Assembly: GCF_903064525.1 (NCBI RefSeq)
Contig: NZ_LR797830.1
Coordinates: 1,302,001-1,366,000, forward strand
Source: Methylacidimicrobium sp. AP8
GTDB lineage: Bacteria; Verrucomicrobiota; Verrucomicrobiia; Methylacidiphilales; Methylacidiphilaceae
Reading direction: 5' to 3'
Length of the DNA stretch: 64,000 bases
Part shown: piece by piece, positions 9,403 to 17,681 of the stretch
Numbering within the stretch: the stretch's first letter is position 1
How the letters are laid out: every line of letters begins with the position of its first letter
Position numbers and translations under genes: made by a program
Notes under the pieces: model-generated
Told to the model about the DNA's origin: nothing
What the model saw: the letters and a program-made list of their open reading frames with translations, nothing else
Database searches by the model: none

Positions 9403-10074
9403 CTACATCCCTCCCGTCCAGAGCCAGAAGACCCCGATTCCGATTGCAAACCCGCCGGTCGCCAGGCGGGCGGCCCGAAAGCCCCGGCTTCCGGGCGTGA
9501 TCGGCCGGGAAACCCATTTCCCCAGGACCCAGGAAAAGAAGGCCATGCCAAGGATCGCCCCCAGTCCGAAGCCGCCGATGTATCCGGCAGCCGCCGCCCC
9601 GTTCGGAAGGGCGAGCACCGGAAGGGCGGCCAGGAAATGGTGGCTTCCCGCCACTCCGTGAAGGAGCCCGATCCCGAGCGGGGCGGGATGGCGGTGGGTC
9701 CGGCCCGCCCGATCCGCCTCCGCGCGGAAAGAAAAGGAGTCGCCCGGGGCGGAGAGGGGGAGAGCGATCCGGCTCCGGAGAGCGCGCCGGCAGGACCAGA
9801 CGCCGATGGCCACCAGCACCGCTCCCACGAGCCGCTCCCCCCAGTGCGAGAGGACCGCGGTGGGGACGGCGCCGCGCAGCCCCAAGGCGAGCACGCTCAA
9901 GACCCAGACCCCGCCGCTGTGCCCGAGCCCCCAGGAAAGCCCGATCCGCCAGGCGCCGCTACGCCTCTCGAGCGAAAGAGGAGCGATCGCCGCCAAATGA
10001 TCCGGCCCGGTGAGCGCATGCACGATCCCGGCAAGAAGCCCCGCCCCGAAAGCGGCTGCAAGCAAGAAGTCCAC
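9403..10074 (-). CDS. NicO/UreH-type nickel transporter
   Basis: A 223-residue membrane protein with about six hydrophobic segments. Paired motifs resemble the metal-binding signatures of NicO/RcnA and UreH-like permeases: HALTGPDHLAA near residue 19, GLGHSGGV near 49, and LLHGVAGSHHF near 140. It lies between hypB and hypF in the maturation operon, so uptake of nickel for the [NiFe] site is the likely job. A cobalt or copper role cannot be excluded from sequence. The stop (TAG) directly precedes the GTG proposed for hypF. Confidence 0.78.
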   Translation of the reverse strand: MDFLLAAAFGAGLLAGIVHALTGPDHLAAIAPLSLERRSGAWRIGLSWGLGHSGGVWVLSVLALGLRGAVPTAVLSHWGERLVGAVLVAIGVWSCRRALRSRIALPLSAPGDSFSFRAEADRAGRTHRHPAPLGIGLLHGVAGSHHFLAALPVLALPNGAAAAGYIGGFGLGAILGMAFFSWVLGKWVSRPITPGSRGFRAARLATGGFAIGIGVFWLWTGGM

Positions 10075-10086
10075 TCTCCCCCCCGC

Positions 10087-10857
10087 CTACTCCGCCGCCT
10101 CCTCCGCCTGATAAAACGCCTTCTCGCGAAGCCACCCATCCTCCACCCAGCGGAGCCATTCCTCCATCCCCTCTCCCGTCTTAGCGGAAAGGAGGAGCGA
10201 GTCGAGGCCCGGCCGCAGCCGGTGGGCGAACTCGGTGCATTCTTTTACGGAGAAACTGACGTAGGGGAGGAGATCCGCCTTCGAAAGAAGCAGGAGATCG
10301 GCTCCGTGAAAGGCCTCGGGATATTTCCGCGGCTTGTCCTCCCCTTCGGTGACCGAAAGAATCACCACCCGCTTGCCTTCTCCCAGGTCGAAGAGCGCGG
10401 GACAAATCAGGTTGCCGACGTTCTCGATCCAGAGAATCCCCCGGAACGGCAGCGGCAGCTCTTCGAGCGCGTGGCTCACCGCGTGGGCGTCGAGGTGACA
10501 GCTCCTGCCGGTCTGAATCTGCAGGGCGGGAACACCCGTCGCGCGGATCCGCTCCGCGTCGAGATCGCTCTGCTGATCGCCTTCGATGACCGCCATGGGA
10601 ATCCTCCCCCGAAGCGCCTCGAGCGTCCGGGCGAGCAGGGTCGTCTTGCCGGAGCCGGGGCTCGAGATCAGGTTGACCGCGAAGATGCCGCCGCGGCGGA
10701 AGACTTCCCGGTTCCGGCGGGCGAAGGCCGCATTGGCCTCGAGCAGGTCGGCCTCCAGATCGATCCTCCGTCCCTCCGACGACTCATGGGGATGGTCGTG
10801 TCCGTGGGGGAATCCGTGCTTGTGTCCTTCGCCGCCGCATCCGCAAGTCGCACACAT
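10087..10857 (-). CDS. hypB: Hydrogenase nickel-insertion GTPase HypB
   Basis: A 256-residue SIMIBI GTPase. The N-terminus carries CATCGCG and a short His-rich stretch (HKHGFPHGHDHPH) able to bind or store nickel. The P-loop is SSPGSGKTT near residue 65. IEGDQQSD and IQTGRSCHLDA give the conserved Asp and the CH metal site, and LSKADLL is the guanine-specificity motif. With HypA it delivers nickel to the large subunit precursor. It is second in the operon, 39 bases after hypA. Confidence 0.95.
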   Translation of the reverse strand: MCATCGCGGEGHKHGFPHGHDHPHESSEGRRIDLEADLLEANAAFARRNREVFRRGGIFAVNLISSPGSGKTTLLARTLEALRGRIPMAVIEGDQQSDLDAERIRATGVPALQIQTGRSCHLDAHAVSHALEELPLPFRGILWIENVGNLICPALFDLGEGKRVVILSVTEGEDKPRKYPEAFHGADLLLLSKADLLPYVSFSVKECTEFAHRLRPGLDSLLLSAKTGEGMEEWLRWVEDGWLREKAFYQAEEAAE

Positions 10858-10896
10858 GGTTTTCCCTTTCTTCCCGCCGCCGCAAGCACCGCCGGT

Positions 10897-11238
10897 TCAA
10901 TCCACCACGATCTCCCCCAGGCGGAGCCCGATGTCCTCCTTAACCAACAATCGATAGCTTCCGCACTGCCGGCAGGGTTGCGCAAGCTTCGCCACCCGGC
11001 CCTCGCATCCGCAATCAAGGCAGACCGCCCGGGCCGCAACCGGATGGATCTCGAGAAGCGCTCCCTCGGCCAAGGTTCCGCGCGCGGCGACCCCGAAGGA
11101 GAAGATCATCGCCTCCGGCTCCACCATCGCCCGCGGCCCCACGCGGACCTCCACCCGGAGGACCCTCCGGTAGCGGTGGCGCTCGGCCTGCTCTTGGAGA
11201 ATCCCGAGGATCGACCGGCAGAGAGAGAGCTCGTGCAT
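10897..11238 (-). CDS. hypA: Hydrogenase nickel metallochaperone HypA
   Basis: A 113-residue protein starting MHELSLCRSIL, where His2 is the nickel ligand of the family. Two zinc CxxC pairs are present (CLDC near residue 73 and CRQC near 89). The ATG at 11238-11236 is chosen because the family always begins MHE; the open frame extends 15 codons further upstream. It is the first gene of the minus-strand hyp operon, whose promoter should lie in 11239-11760. Confidence 0.94.
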   Translation of the reverse strand: MHELSLCRSILGILQEQAERHRYRRVLRVEVRVGPRAMVEPEAMIFSFGVAARGTLAEGALLEIHPVAARAVCLDCGCEGRVAKLAQPCRQCGSYRLLVKEDIGLRLGEIVVD

Positions 11239-11762
11239 CGACAGCCGTCTCGATTCGCCGGGAAAGCCGTCTTCGCCCAGCAATTCTCAGCACATCTTCG
11301 CTCCGATTTCGGCCGGCGTCAGCAGAAAAAACGCCTGAACCCATTTCCGGCTTCGCGGCTGCGAAATTTGTAAGAAATGGCGGAGCGAGGCGGCTTTGCA
11401 CCGTCAACGGCTCGCGGAAAACGGCATTTCCGGAAGGGCGCCCGGAAGGCGCAGAAGGCCGCCCCGCCGTCCGCAGGGCCTTCCGGTCCGGAGGCGCGCC
11501 GGCTCGCTTTCCGGCGTCCGGCAGGGATCGAGGAGTCCGCCGAAGGGTTCGCCGTAGAGGTGGCTCGGGTGGCTCCTCCTTCCGCCGATCCGCCCGCTCC
11601 GACTCGCGCCGGACCGACCGCCTGCGGCCTGATCCGCCGCCGAGATCCCCGCCGGCATGGAAGCGCGCCTCCCCAAGGGTCGGCTCTTTCTCTTTGCCCG
11701 ACCGCGCGAACAGACCCCGCGTCCCTCGCCCGGTTCCCGATCGCTGCACAGAGCGCCGGAGG
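11239..11762. other. Intergenic region upstream of hypA with a degenerate MITE end
   Basis: No gene is supported here. Bases ~11330-11384 read inward on the minus strand as GCCATTTCTTACAAATTTCG followed by a CAGCCG-type continuation. This closely resembles the right end of the MITE at 22496-22679, and weaker similarity continues to about 11283. The rest (11385-11762) shows only low-complexity GC-rich sequence with chance open frames. The hyp promoter is expected here but was not pinned down. Confidence 0.5.
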
Positions 11763-12240
11763 CTACTTCTTCCCGTCCGTCACCGAAAAATCGGGTCCGC
11801 GCTTCTCCTCGATCGGCCCTTTCGGCGGGATAAAATCCCGCCTCTCGAGCATGAGATCGGCCAGAGTATACCGATCCAGCGTGCGAACAAAGTTGTTGAG
11901 CGCTTCATTCAGCACCTCGGGCAGGCGGCAGCGCTTGGTGATGACGCACCGATTGCCGGCGGCGAAGCATTCGACCAAGGCAAAGTCCGGCTCGGTCGCG
12001 CGTATGACGGCGCCGAGATGGATGGCCCCGGGCGGCTTTGCCAGGGTGAAACCGCCGGAACGTCCGCGCACGCCTTTGAGGTAGCCCAACCGCGTCAGGA
12101 TGTTGACCACCTTCATCAGATGGGCGCGCGAAACGTTGTAGGCCTTCGCCGTCTCCTCGATGGTAATAAAGACGCTGGCCTTCGGCGGAGGCATGCATCA
12201 GCACCCGGAGCGCGTAATCGGAAAATGTCGTCAGCCGCAT
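11763..12240 (-). pseudogene. Rrf2/NsrR-type iron-sulfur repressor, frameshifted
   Basis: From ATG 12240 one frame gives MRLTTFSDYALRVLMHASAEG, the classic NsrR/Rrf2 opening. The remainder of the protein (TIEETAKAYNVSRAHLMKVVN, then KGVRGRSGGFTLAKPP) is in a different frame from about 12190. One small indel near 12175-12195 would restore a ~158-residue protein. The cluster ligands survive as C-x6-C-x5-C in ECFAAGNRCVITKRC. NsrR senses nitric oxide through a [4Fe-4S] cluster and represses NO-defence genes. It may be a true pseudogene or a sequencing error. Confidence 0.75.
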
Positions 12241-12954
12241 CGAAGCATCCGATCGAGAAGATCTGACCGATCCATGCGCCGGCGGCGCGACAGCAACCGA
12301 CTTCGCGGCCGGTCCGGGGCGGCTCGGCCGCCGCGCGTCAACTCTCTCCTGCTGTTACAAGGATGATGCAATCCATAAACAAGCGTTCCAGGTTTGTCCA
12401 ACAAGCTCGATACGACTTCCTCACGGCGGCGCGTCCCGTTGCGGTCGCGCTCTTTCCGGGCGGCGCAGGCAACCGGTCGCGCCCGGACCTTTGCGGCAAC
12501 GCACTGCGCCCCGCATATCCGCGCCGGACTCCGCGATACGGCGGACGCCGTCTACGGCGGCGGCTTATTGCTCGCGGCACGGCCTTCTCCTCGCCAGGCC
12601 CGTGTGTCCGGCGGAGCCCCAGACCGTTGGTGCGCAGCGCCTGGAATTTGCCATCGACACTACCGGGCCCGATTTCAGCCGTCGCGGGCGCCGGCGGCTC
12701 CCGGGCAAAACGGGCGTCCGGAGCGTCGCTCTCCGCGAAAGGCAAGGCGAAGAAAGATTTGGCACCTGGCCCGAGGGTGCTCGCAATCCGCTCCGGCTCC
12801 AGGCTTGCGATCATGCGCTTTCCGTCCTCGGCCGGGCCAAGCGCTGCCCGGCTCAAGCCCGCCCACTCCGCCGGCCGCCGCTCCGTCAGGGAGCCGCTAT
12901 GCCCGGCCGACCCCTTGACCAGTAGAGGCCGAGCGGCTAACCTAGCGGGTCACG
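12241..12954. other. 714-base stretch without a supported gene
   Basis: Long open frames occur on both strands, but all are Arg/Pro/Ala-rich, share no recognisable motif and look like GC-driven chance frames. It may hold the decayed remains of a gene once controlled by the adjacent NsrR-like regulator; none could be identified. The bamD promoter should lie at its right end. Confidence 0.4.
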
Positions 12955-13995
12955 GTGCTTATTCGGCGGCTCCTCTTGCCTCTGCTTCTGATCGCGCTCC
13001 TGCCCGCGCGGCTCTATGCTCCGCTCGTCTGGAGGCCCGGAGAGGGCTGGACCGACGAAAGCACGGGAGCCGGCCTCTCGGCGTCGAGCTCGCGCGATCA
13101 GCTGGCGCTCGGCAAGAAATTTCTGGATGCGAAGGACTACGACAACGCCATGCGCGCGTTCATGGTGCTCGTGCGCCGCTGGCCCTATTCCTTCTTCGCC
13201 CCGGAGGCGCAGTTCCGGATCGCCGAATGCCTGGAAAAGCGGGGGGATTTCCTCAAGGCCAATAAGGCTTACGACAAGATGATCCAGAAATATCCGGCGA
13301 GTTCCTTCTTCGAGCAGGCGCTCGAGCGGAAGCTGGCGATCGGCAACCTCTACCTGGCGGGAGAACCCCAGCGGGTGATGGGCGTGCCGTTCGGTCCATC
13401 GATGAAGATCGCCGTCGATATTTTCGAGTCGATCATCCGTGCGGCTCCCTACGGCCGGCTGGCTCCGATCGCGGAGTTTCAATTGGGCTTGGCGCGGACC
13501 AAGGAGAAGAAGTACAGCGAGGCGATCGCGGCCTACAGCCGGATTCTCGATAAGTATCCGAACTCGGAGCTGGCCGACGACGCGCAGTACCAGCTGGGCT
13601 ACACTTGGTACCTGTCGGCCTTGGCGACAGCCTACGACCAGAGCGCCGGGGAAAAGGCGGTGGAAGCCTTCGAAGATTACATCATCCGTTACCCCTTGGG
13701 AGACAAGGTGGCCGCCGCCCGGGAGCATCTCGAGCTGCTCAAGAAGCGGTCCACTCTCGGAAGCTTCAGCATCGCCTCCTTTTACGAGAAGACCCGCAAC
13801 TACAAGGCCGCCTTCATCTACTACAGCGATGTGATCCGCCAGAACCCCCAATCCGAGCAGGGGAAGATCGCGGAGCAAAAGGTCAAGCAGCTTCGCCCGA
13901 TGGTCGAAAACCCCGATATCTCACCAATAGCGGGCATAGCGGAAGGCAAAAAGCCGGCAAAAGGGCATAGGAAAGGCCGTCTTTCCCTGGTATAA
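12955..13995 (+). CDS. bamD: BamD/ComL-like outer-membrane assembly TPR protein, C-terminus IS-derived
   Basis: A 346-residue exported protein with an N-terminal hydrophobic signal (residues 4-22) starting at GTG 12955. It has no clear lipobox Cys, unlike typical BamD lipoproteins. TPR-like helices occur as LALGKKFLDAKDYDNAMRAF, AQFRIAECLEKRGDFLKANK and EFQLGLARTKEKKYSEAIAAY, spaced as in BamD/YfiO. It would help insert beta-barrel proteins at the outer membrane. The last ~25 residues, after VENPD, are read from an IS1380 end (from about 13916), so the native C-terminus has been replaced or truncated. Confidence 0.8.
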   Translation: MLIRRLLLPLLLIALLPARLYAPLVWRPGEGWTDESTGAGLSASSSRDQLALGKKFLDAKDYDNAMRAFMVLVRRWPYSFFAPEAQFRIAECLEKRGDFLKANKAYDKMIQKYPASSFFEQALERKLAIGNLYLAGEPQRVMGVPFGPSMKIAVDIFESIIRAAPYGRLAPIAEFQLGLARTKEKKYSEAIAAYSRILDKYPNSELADDAQYQLGYTWYLSALATAYDQSAGEKAVEAFEDYIIRYPLGDKVAAAREHLELLKKRSTLGSFSIASFYEKTRNYKAAFIYYSDVIRQNPQSEQGKIAEQKVKQLRPMVENPDISPIAGIAEGKKPAKGHRKGRLSLV

Positions 13996-14116
13996 GTGCG
14001 TTAACGACACGTTACTACAACCAGAAAAAAGAAACGGCCTTCCATGACAGAGTGTAGCCAAGAGACTTTTGCGTTTACAGCGCATTTTTCGCGACGGGTG
14101 GAAGCGGGATTTTCAG
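13916..14116. mobile_element. IS1380 end fragment
   Basis: These 201 bases match, in opposite orientation, the transposase-start end of the intact IS1380 copy (about 4349-4549). They include the TCTCACCAAT terminus, the GGCCGTCTTTCCCTGGTATA stretch and the first codons of the transposase (GTGGAAGCGGGATTT). The fragment is cut at 14116 by an IS3 element. It supplies the end of the bamD reading frame. Confidence 0.85.
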
Positions 14117-14150
14117 TGGACCCCGATGGCAAGACAGATTTCCTCTGAAT

Positions 14151-15127
14151 TTAAGCTGCATCTATTCCTTCAGTCGCAGCGGAACAGCGCTGCCCTGTTG
14201 TTGCGCGGGGAGAATCCCCTGCGCAGCGTAGCGGAGCAGGGCGTTCTCCCCGCGTTCCGCCGAAATGATCCGGGATGCTGGCCCCTCCTCCATTGCCATC
14301 CGCATAAACGGCGTTCGGTGTTCGGTAGCCCAGCGACTGGTGCGGACGCTCGCCGTTGTAGAAGGCAAAATACTCCTCCAGCCCGAGCGTCAACTCGGCC
14401 ACCGTGCCGTACCCCTTCAGATACACATCCTCATGCTTGAGGCTGCGCCAGAGCCGTTCGACAAAAATATTGTCCAACGCTCGACCCCGTCCATCCATGC
14501 TAATCGCAATGCCTGCGCCCTTGAGCATGCCCGTGAACGTAGCGCTGGTGAACTGGGAGCCCTGATCGCTATTGAAGATCTCCGGCTTCCCGTACAGAGC
14601 CAGCGCATCCTCCAGGCAGTCGACGCAGAACGAGCTGTCCAGGCTGTTGCTGATCCGCCAGCCCAGTACCCGCCGCGAGTACCAGTCGATGATCGCCACC
14701 AGATAAACAAAACCTCGCAGGAGTTGAATGTACGTAATGTCGGAGCTCCAAACCTGATCGGGCCGGCTGACCTCCACGCCGCGCAGCAGGTAGGGATAAA
14801 CAGCCTGCTCGGGATGTCCCACGCTCGTCGAAGGCCCCGGCGCCATCCCAGCCAACCCCATATGGCGCATCAACCGCTGCACCCGCTTGCGGTTTGCAAC
14901 ATATCCCAGTCGCCCCAGAAAACCACCATCCGCCGGCTGCCGTAAAACGGCCGCCGCGTGTATTCCTCATCCATCAGCCGGCACAGCAGCAAATCCTCCT
15001 CGCTTTGCTCGCCAGACGCCCCCCGCCCGTAGAACGTAGCCCGCGCCACCCCTGCCAGTTCGCATTGCCGCACCACCGCCAGTTCCGCCTCTCGCTCTAT
15101 CCAGCCTATCCGTGCCTCGCTGCTCAT
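14151..15127 (-). pseudogene. IS3 transposase OrfB, frameshifted
   Basis: The rve-type integrase. The N-terminal part (15127 to ~14925) ends in [11 protein letters not shown] and then loses frame. The remainder, from [16 protein letters not shown] (14882), carries the DDE residues in WSSDITYI, NSDQGSQFTS and FVERLWRSLKHE. A single missing T near 14918 (TTCTGGGG instead of TTCTTGGGG) explains the break. The lesion would inactivate OrfAB unless it is a sequencing error. Confidence 0.8.
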
Positions 15128-15411
15128 AGTCCGGACTTTTTTTTAAGCCAGTCCAGCTCCATCTTCAGCCGACCAATCTCCCCATACAGCCGATCTTCAT
15201 CCGCATGCGCAGCCGGCTTCGGCCCTCGCTTCCCTTCAAAAATCGTCGCCGCCCGCTCCAGGAGCTCTTTCTTCCAATGCCCGACCACGACTGGATGCAC
15301 CCCGTACTGCTGCCCAATCTCGTTGAGCGTCTTCAACCCCCGGATCGCTTCCATTCCCACCTTCGCCTTGAACTCCGCGCTATGTGCCTTGCGCTTCCTG
15401 CCTTCGCTCAT
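15124..15411 (-). CDS. IS3 transposase OrfA
   Basis: A 95-residue HTH protein starting MSEGRKRKAHSAEFKAKVGM. It contains LNEIGQQYGVHPVVVGHWKKEL and ends in a leucine-zipper-like LYGEIGRLKMELDWLKKK. A run of eight A's near its end (about 15135-15142) is a plausible site for the programmed frameshift that makes the OrfAB transposase. Its stop overlaps the orfB ATG. Confidence 0.85.
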   Translation of the reverse strand: MSEGRKRKAHSAEFKAKVGMEAIRGLKTLNEIGQQYGVHPVVVGHWKKELLERAATIFEGKRGPKPAAHADEDRLYGEIGRLKMELDWLKKKSGL

Positions 15412-15469
15412 GCCATCACCCTCCCAAGATGGCAGCTTAAATCCCTGTCTCAAAATCGGGGTCCACTAT

Positions 15470-15488
15470 AATCATGCGGGACCTGACA
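15470..15488 (-). repeat. Orphan 19-bp end of an IS481 element
   Basis: AATCATGCGGGACCTGACA is the exact complement of the first 19 bases of the IS481 copy at 21427. It points leftwards, into IS3 copy A, and the rest of that element is gone. With the intact-length copy at 21427-22494 it brackets the hydrogenase operon in inverted orientation. Confidence 0.8.
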
Positions 15489-15958
15489 CCTATCGACGAC
15501 GTCGGCGTCGGATGGTTTGCTGCGTGTCGACATAACGAGGCTCCTCGGTCGCCGGTTCGATCCGATCGGCCGGCGAGAGCGACCTCTTTCTCCGGATGCT
15601 CGAGACGGTTCCGCAGACTGGATATCGCCTATTGTCGGACGCCCGATGGGTGCACCGCCGAGGCCGGTATCGGCACGCTGAGCATCGGTCACGACAGCAA
15701 GCTCTTTGTAAGGTCGCGACCATCGACGGTCTTCGGCATCCCTTTCTGCGACACCGCCGGGCGGTCGGTCGACTCTGATCCCGGCGCGATCGACGGCGGA
15801 CTCGGAAGGGAACTGCGGTTGGTCGCGGCCGACCGATGTAACCGCCTTGCTCGTAACTCCGACTCCTGTTCTTCGATCCGCCTTGGATCGTTTGTGGAAG
15901 CTTACTGCAGCTTCCCTATCAAACATATATGAGCCCTATATCTTTGTTCGTCTTTTGC
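15489..15958. other. 470-base stretch with no supported gene
   Basis: No coding sequence could be supported. A short plus-frame segment reads LETVPQTGYRLL, reminiscent of the end of OmpR/CadC-type winged helices. It is isolated and has no domain around it, so it is not called as a gene. Confidence 0.35.
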
Positions 15959-16310
15959 TGCCACCCACCTCTTCGACCGATGCGTCCGACGCGTCCACCA
16001 TTCGGCCCTCCGCCGGGAAGAGGAGCTTCCGGCTCCCCATCCTCAGGCTGGTGACGACAATCGGGCGGCGGTGATTCCGCTTGCCGCCGATCTCGCCGAC
16101 CAAAAGCTGCCTCATTCCGCTCCCCTTTCCGCCCGGCCCGGGCGCCGACCGGATTCCATGATGCGGACAGCCGGACGGAGGCCCGCTCCACCGGCTGGGC
16201 CTTATAACGCCCCGGGTTGCTGCGCCCGCATTGCTGCTCCGCCGTTTCGTGCGCAGGAGCAGGACGCCCGCATCCCGAACGGCGAAAGCGGCTGACCCTG
16301 GAAAAACAGA
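15959..16310 (-). pseudogene. Decayed ISL3 transposase fragment upstream of hupS
   Basis: Reading the minus strand, RFRRSGCGRPAPAHETAE aligns with RFPCPECGRPSPAHDTVE of the ISL3 transposase at 48948-50078. A second block (about 15985-16075, another frame) matches its SRKLLFLAEG region at the DNA level, including GGAAGAGGAGCTTCCGGCT. The middle is deleted and frames are broken. This is an old ISL3 insertion just before the hydrogenase operon. Confidence 0.7.
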
Positions 16311-16445
16311 CCGGTTCGCTCCGGCCGCGAAACGGTTGCGAAATGAAGCCGAGACGAAACATATCGGCGCCGTTCTCTTTTTTTGTTGCCTTAGTTGTCA
16401 TCATAGCAATAACCTCGGCATGCAAGCGGTGCGGATGGGACTTTC

Positions 16446-17681
16446 ATGAAAGCCTTCGGAAAGGGGGCGGCGGGCATCGGGGCCAGGAACGAGCGGGAGT
16501 ACGAAGCGCTTCGCCGGCGCTGCGAAGAGCGTCTCCGGGATCTCGAGGCGGCCAAGCCGCTCCGCGAGGTGAACCTGCCCTCCCTCCTGCGCTCGCAGGG
16601 GATGAGCCGCCGGGATTTTCTCAAGTGGGCTTCGGCGACGACCGCCCTGCTCTTCCTGCCCGGGAGCTTCGAGAAGCTCGTGGCCCGCGCGGCGGCGGTA
16701 ATGAACCGGGTGCCGGTGATCTGGGTCGAATACCAGGATTGCGCGGGCAACTCGGAGGCGATCCTGCGTGCGGACGGTCCCACGATCGACGAGCTGCTCC
16801 TCGACGTGATCTCCCTCGAGTACAACGAGACCCTGATGGCCCCCGCGGGCTTTCAGGCGGAAGCGCAGCTCGCGGACGCGGTGGAGACCTTCCGGGGGAA
16901 GTACATCCTGATCGTCGAAGGCTCGATCCCCACCGAAGCGGGCTTCGGGTGGAACGGGCCGCGGGGAGAGCTCTTCCTTGAGAACCTTAAGCGCCTCTCC
17001 CGCGACGCCCTGGCCGTCATCGCCGTGGGGAGCTGTGCCTCTTTCGGCGGAATTCCCGCCGCCTATCCCAATCCGACCAAGGCCGTCGGCGTCTGGGATG
17101 TGGTCAAGGGGAAGCCGATCGTCAACATTCCGGCCTGCCCGATGAACCCTGCCAACTTGGTCGGAGTCATCCTTCACTACGTGCTGACCGGCACGCTTCC
17201 CGAGCTCGATTATCTGCTCCGGCCGAAGTTCGCCTTCGGCTATCGGATCCACGACAACTGCGAGCGCCGCGCCCATTTCGACGCGGGGGAGTACGTCGAA
17301 AGCTGGGGGGACGAGGGAGCCCGCAACAACTTCTGCCTCTACAAGATGGGCTGCAAGGGCCCCATGACCTTCAACAACTGCTCGATTATCCGCTACAACG
17401 ACGGAACCAACTGGCCGATCGGCGTCGGCCGGGGATGCATCGGCTGCTCGGAACCCGGCTTTTGGGACAAGTATGCTTATGAGCGCCCCATGGCGGGAGC
17501 GAATATTCCCGTTCCGGGCCTCTGGAACCTCGGAATCGAGAAGAGCGTCGACATTCTCGGCGTCGGCCTCCTGACCGCCGCCGCCGCAGGAATCGCGATC
17601 CATGCCTTCCTCAGCGCCAAGTACGGAAAGAAATCGGAGGAGCCGGGCGGCGGAGCGCGTCCCGACAAGGAGCGGCCATGA
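16446..17681 (+). CDS. hupS: [NiFe]-hydrogenase small subunit
   Basis: A 411-residue small subunit. A Tat signal (SRRDFLKW near residue 54, then a hydrophobic stretch) follows an unusually long N-terminal extension, so the folded enzyme is exported with its large subunit. Iron-sulfur ligands appear as DCAGNSE, GSCASFGG and PACPMNP (proximal), HDNC and later Cys (distal), and FNNC/GCIGCSEPGFWD (medial). At the second proximal position Asn replaces the usual Cys (DCAGN). A hydrophobic C-terminal helix (near residues 375-395) anchors it to the membrane next to cytochrome b. It overlaps hupL by ATGA. Confidence 0.93.
   Translation: MKAFGKGAAGIGARNEREYEALRRRCEERLRDLEAAKPLREVNLPSLLRSQGMSRRDFLKWASATTALLFLPGSFEKLVARAAAVMNRVPVIWVEYQDCAGNSEAILRADGPTIDELLLDVISLEYNETLMAPAGFQAEAQLADAVETFRGKYILIVEGSIPTEAGFGWNGPRGELFLENLKRLSRDALAVIAVGSCASFGGIPAAYPNPTKAVGVWDVVKGKPIVNIPACPMNPANLVGVILHYVLTGTLPELDYLLRPKFAFGYRIHDNCERRAHFDAGEYVESWGDEGARNNFCLYKMGCKGPMTFNNCSIIRYNDGTNWPIGVGRGCIGCSEPGFWDKYAYERPMAGANIPVPGLWNLGIEKSVDILGVGLLTAAAAGIAIHAFLSAKYGKKSEEPGGGARPDKERP

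Larger units (their letters stand above)
14117..15465. mobile_element. IS3-family insertion sequence (copy A)
   Basis: Inverted ends read TGGACCCCGAT at 14117 and as the complement ending 15465. Similarity continues inward through an AGACAG...TTTAAGCTGC pattern. It carries orfA and orfB on the minus strand. The left flank is an IS1380 fragment and the right flank is a 19-bp IS481 end, with no shared target duplication, so the junctions were formed by recombination or deletion after insertion. Confidence 0.82.

Noticed and set aside
8596-11373. Very long plus-strand frame (925 codons) opposite hypF-hypA
   Set aside because: It is antisense to four clearly identified hyp/NicO genes and has no domain; produced by high GC.
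12363-13265. Long open frames on both strands upstream of bamD
   Set aside because: Arg/Pro/Ala-rich composition, no motif, frames overlap heavily on both strands and run into the real bamD gene in another frame.
15596-15778. LETVPQTGYRLL segment resembling the end of an OmpR-type winged helix
   Set aside because: Only about 12 residues match, with no upstream helices or receiver domain in any frame; chance cannot be excluded.
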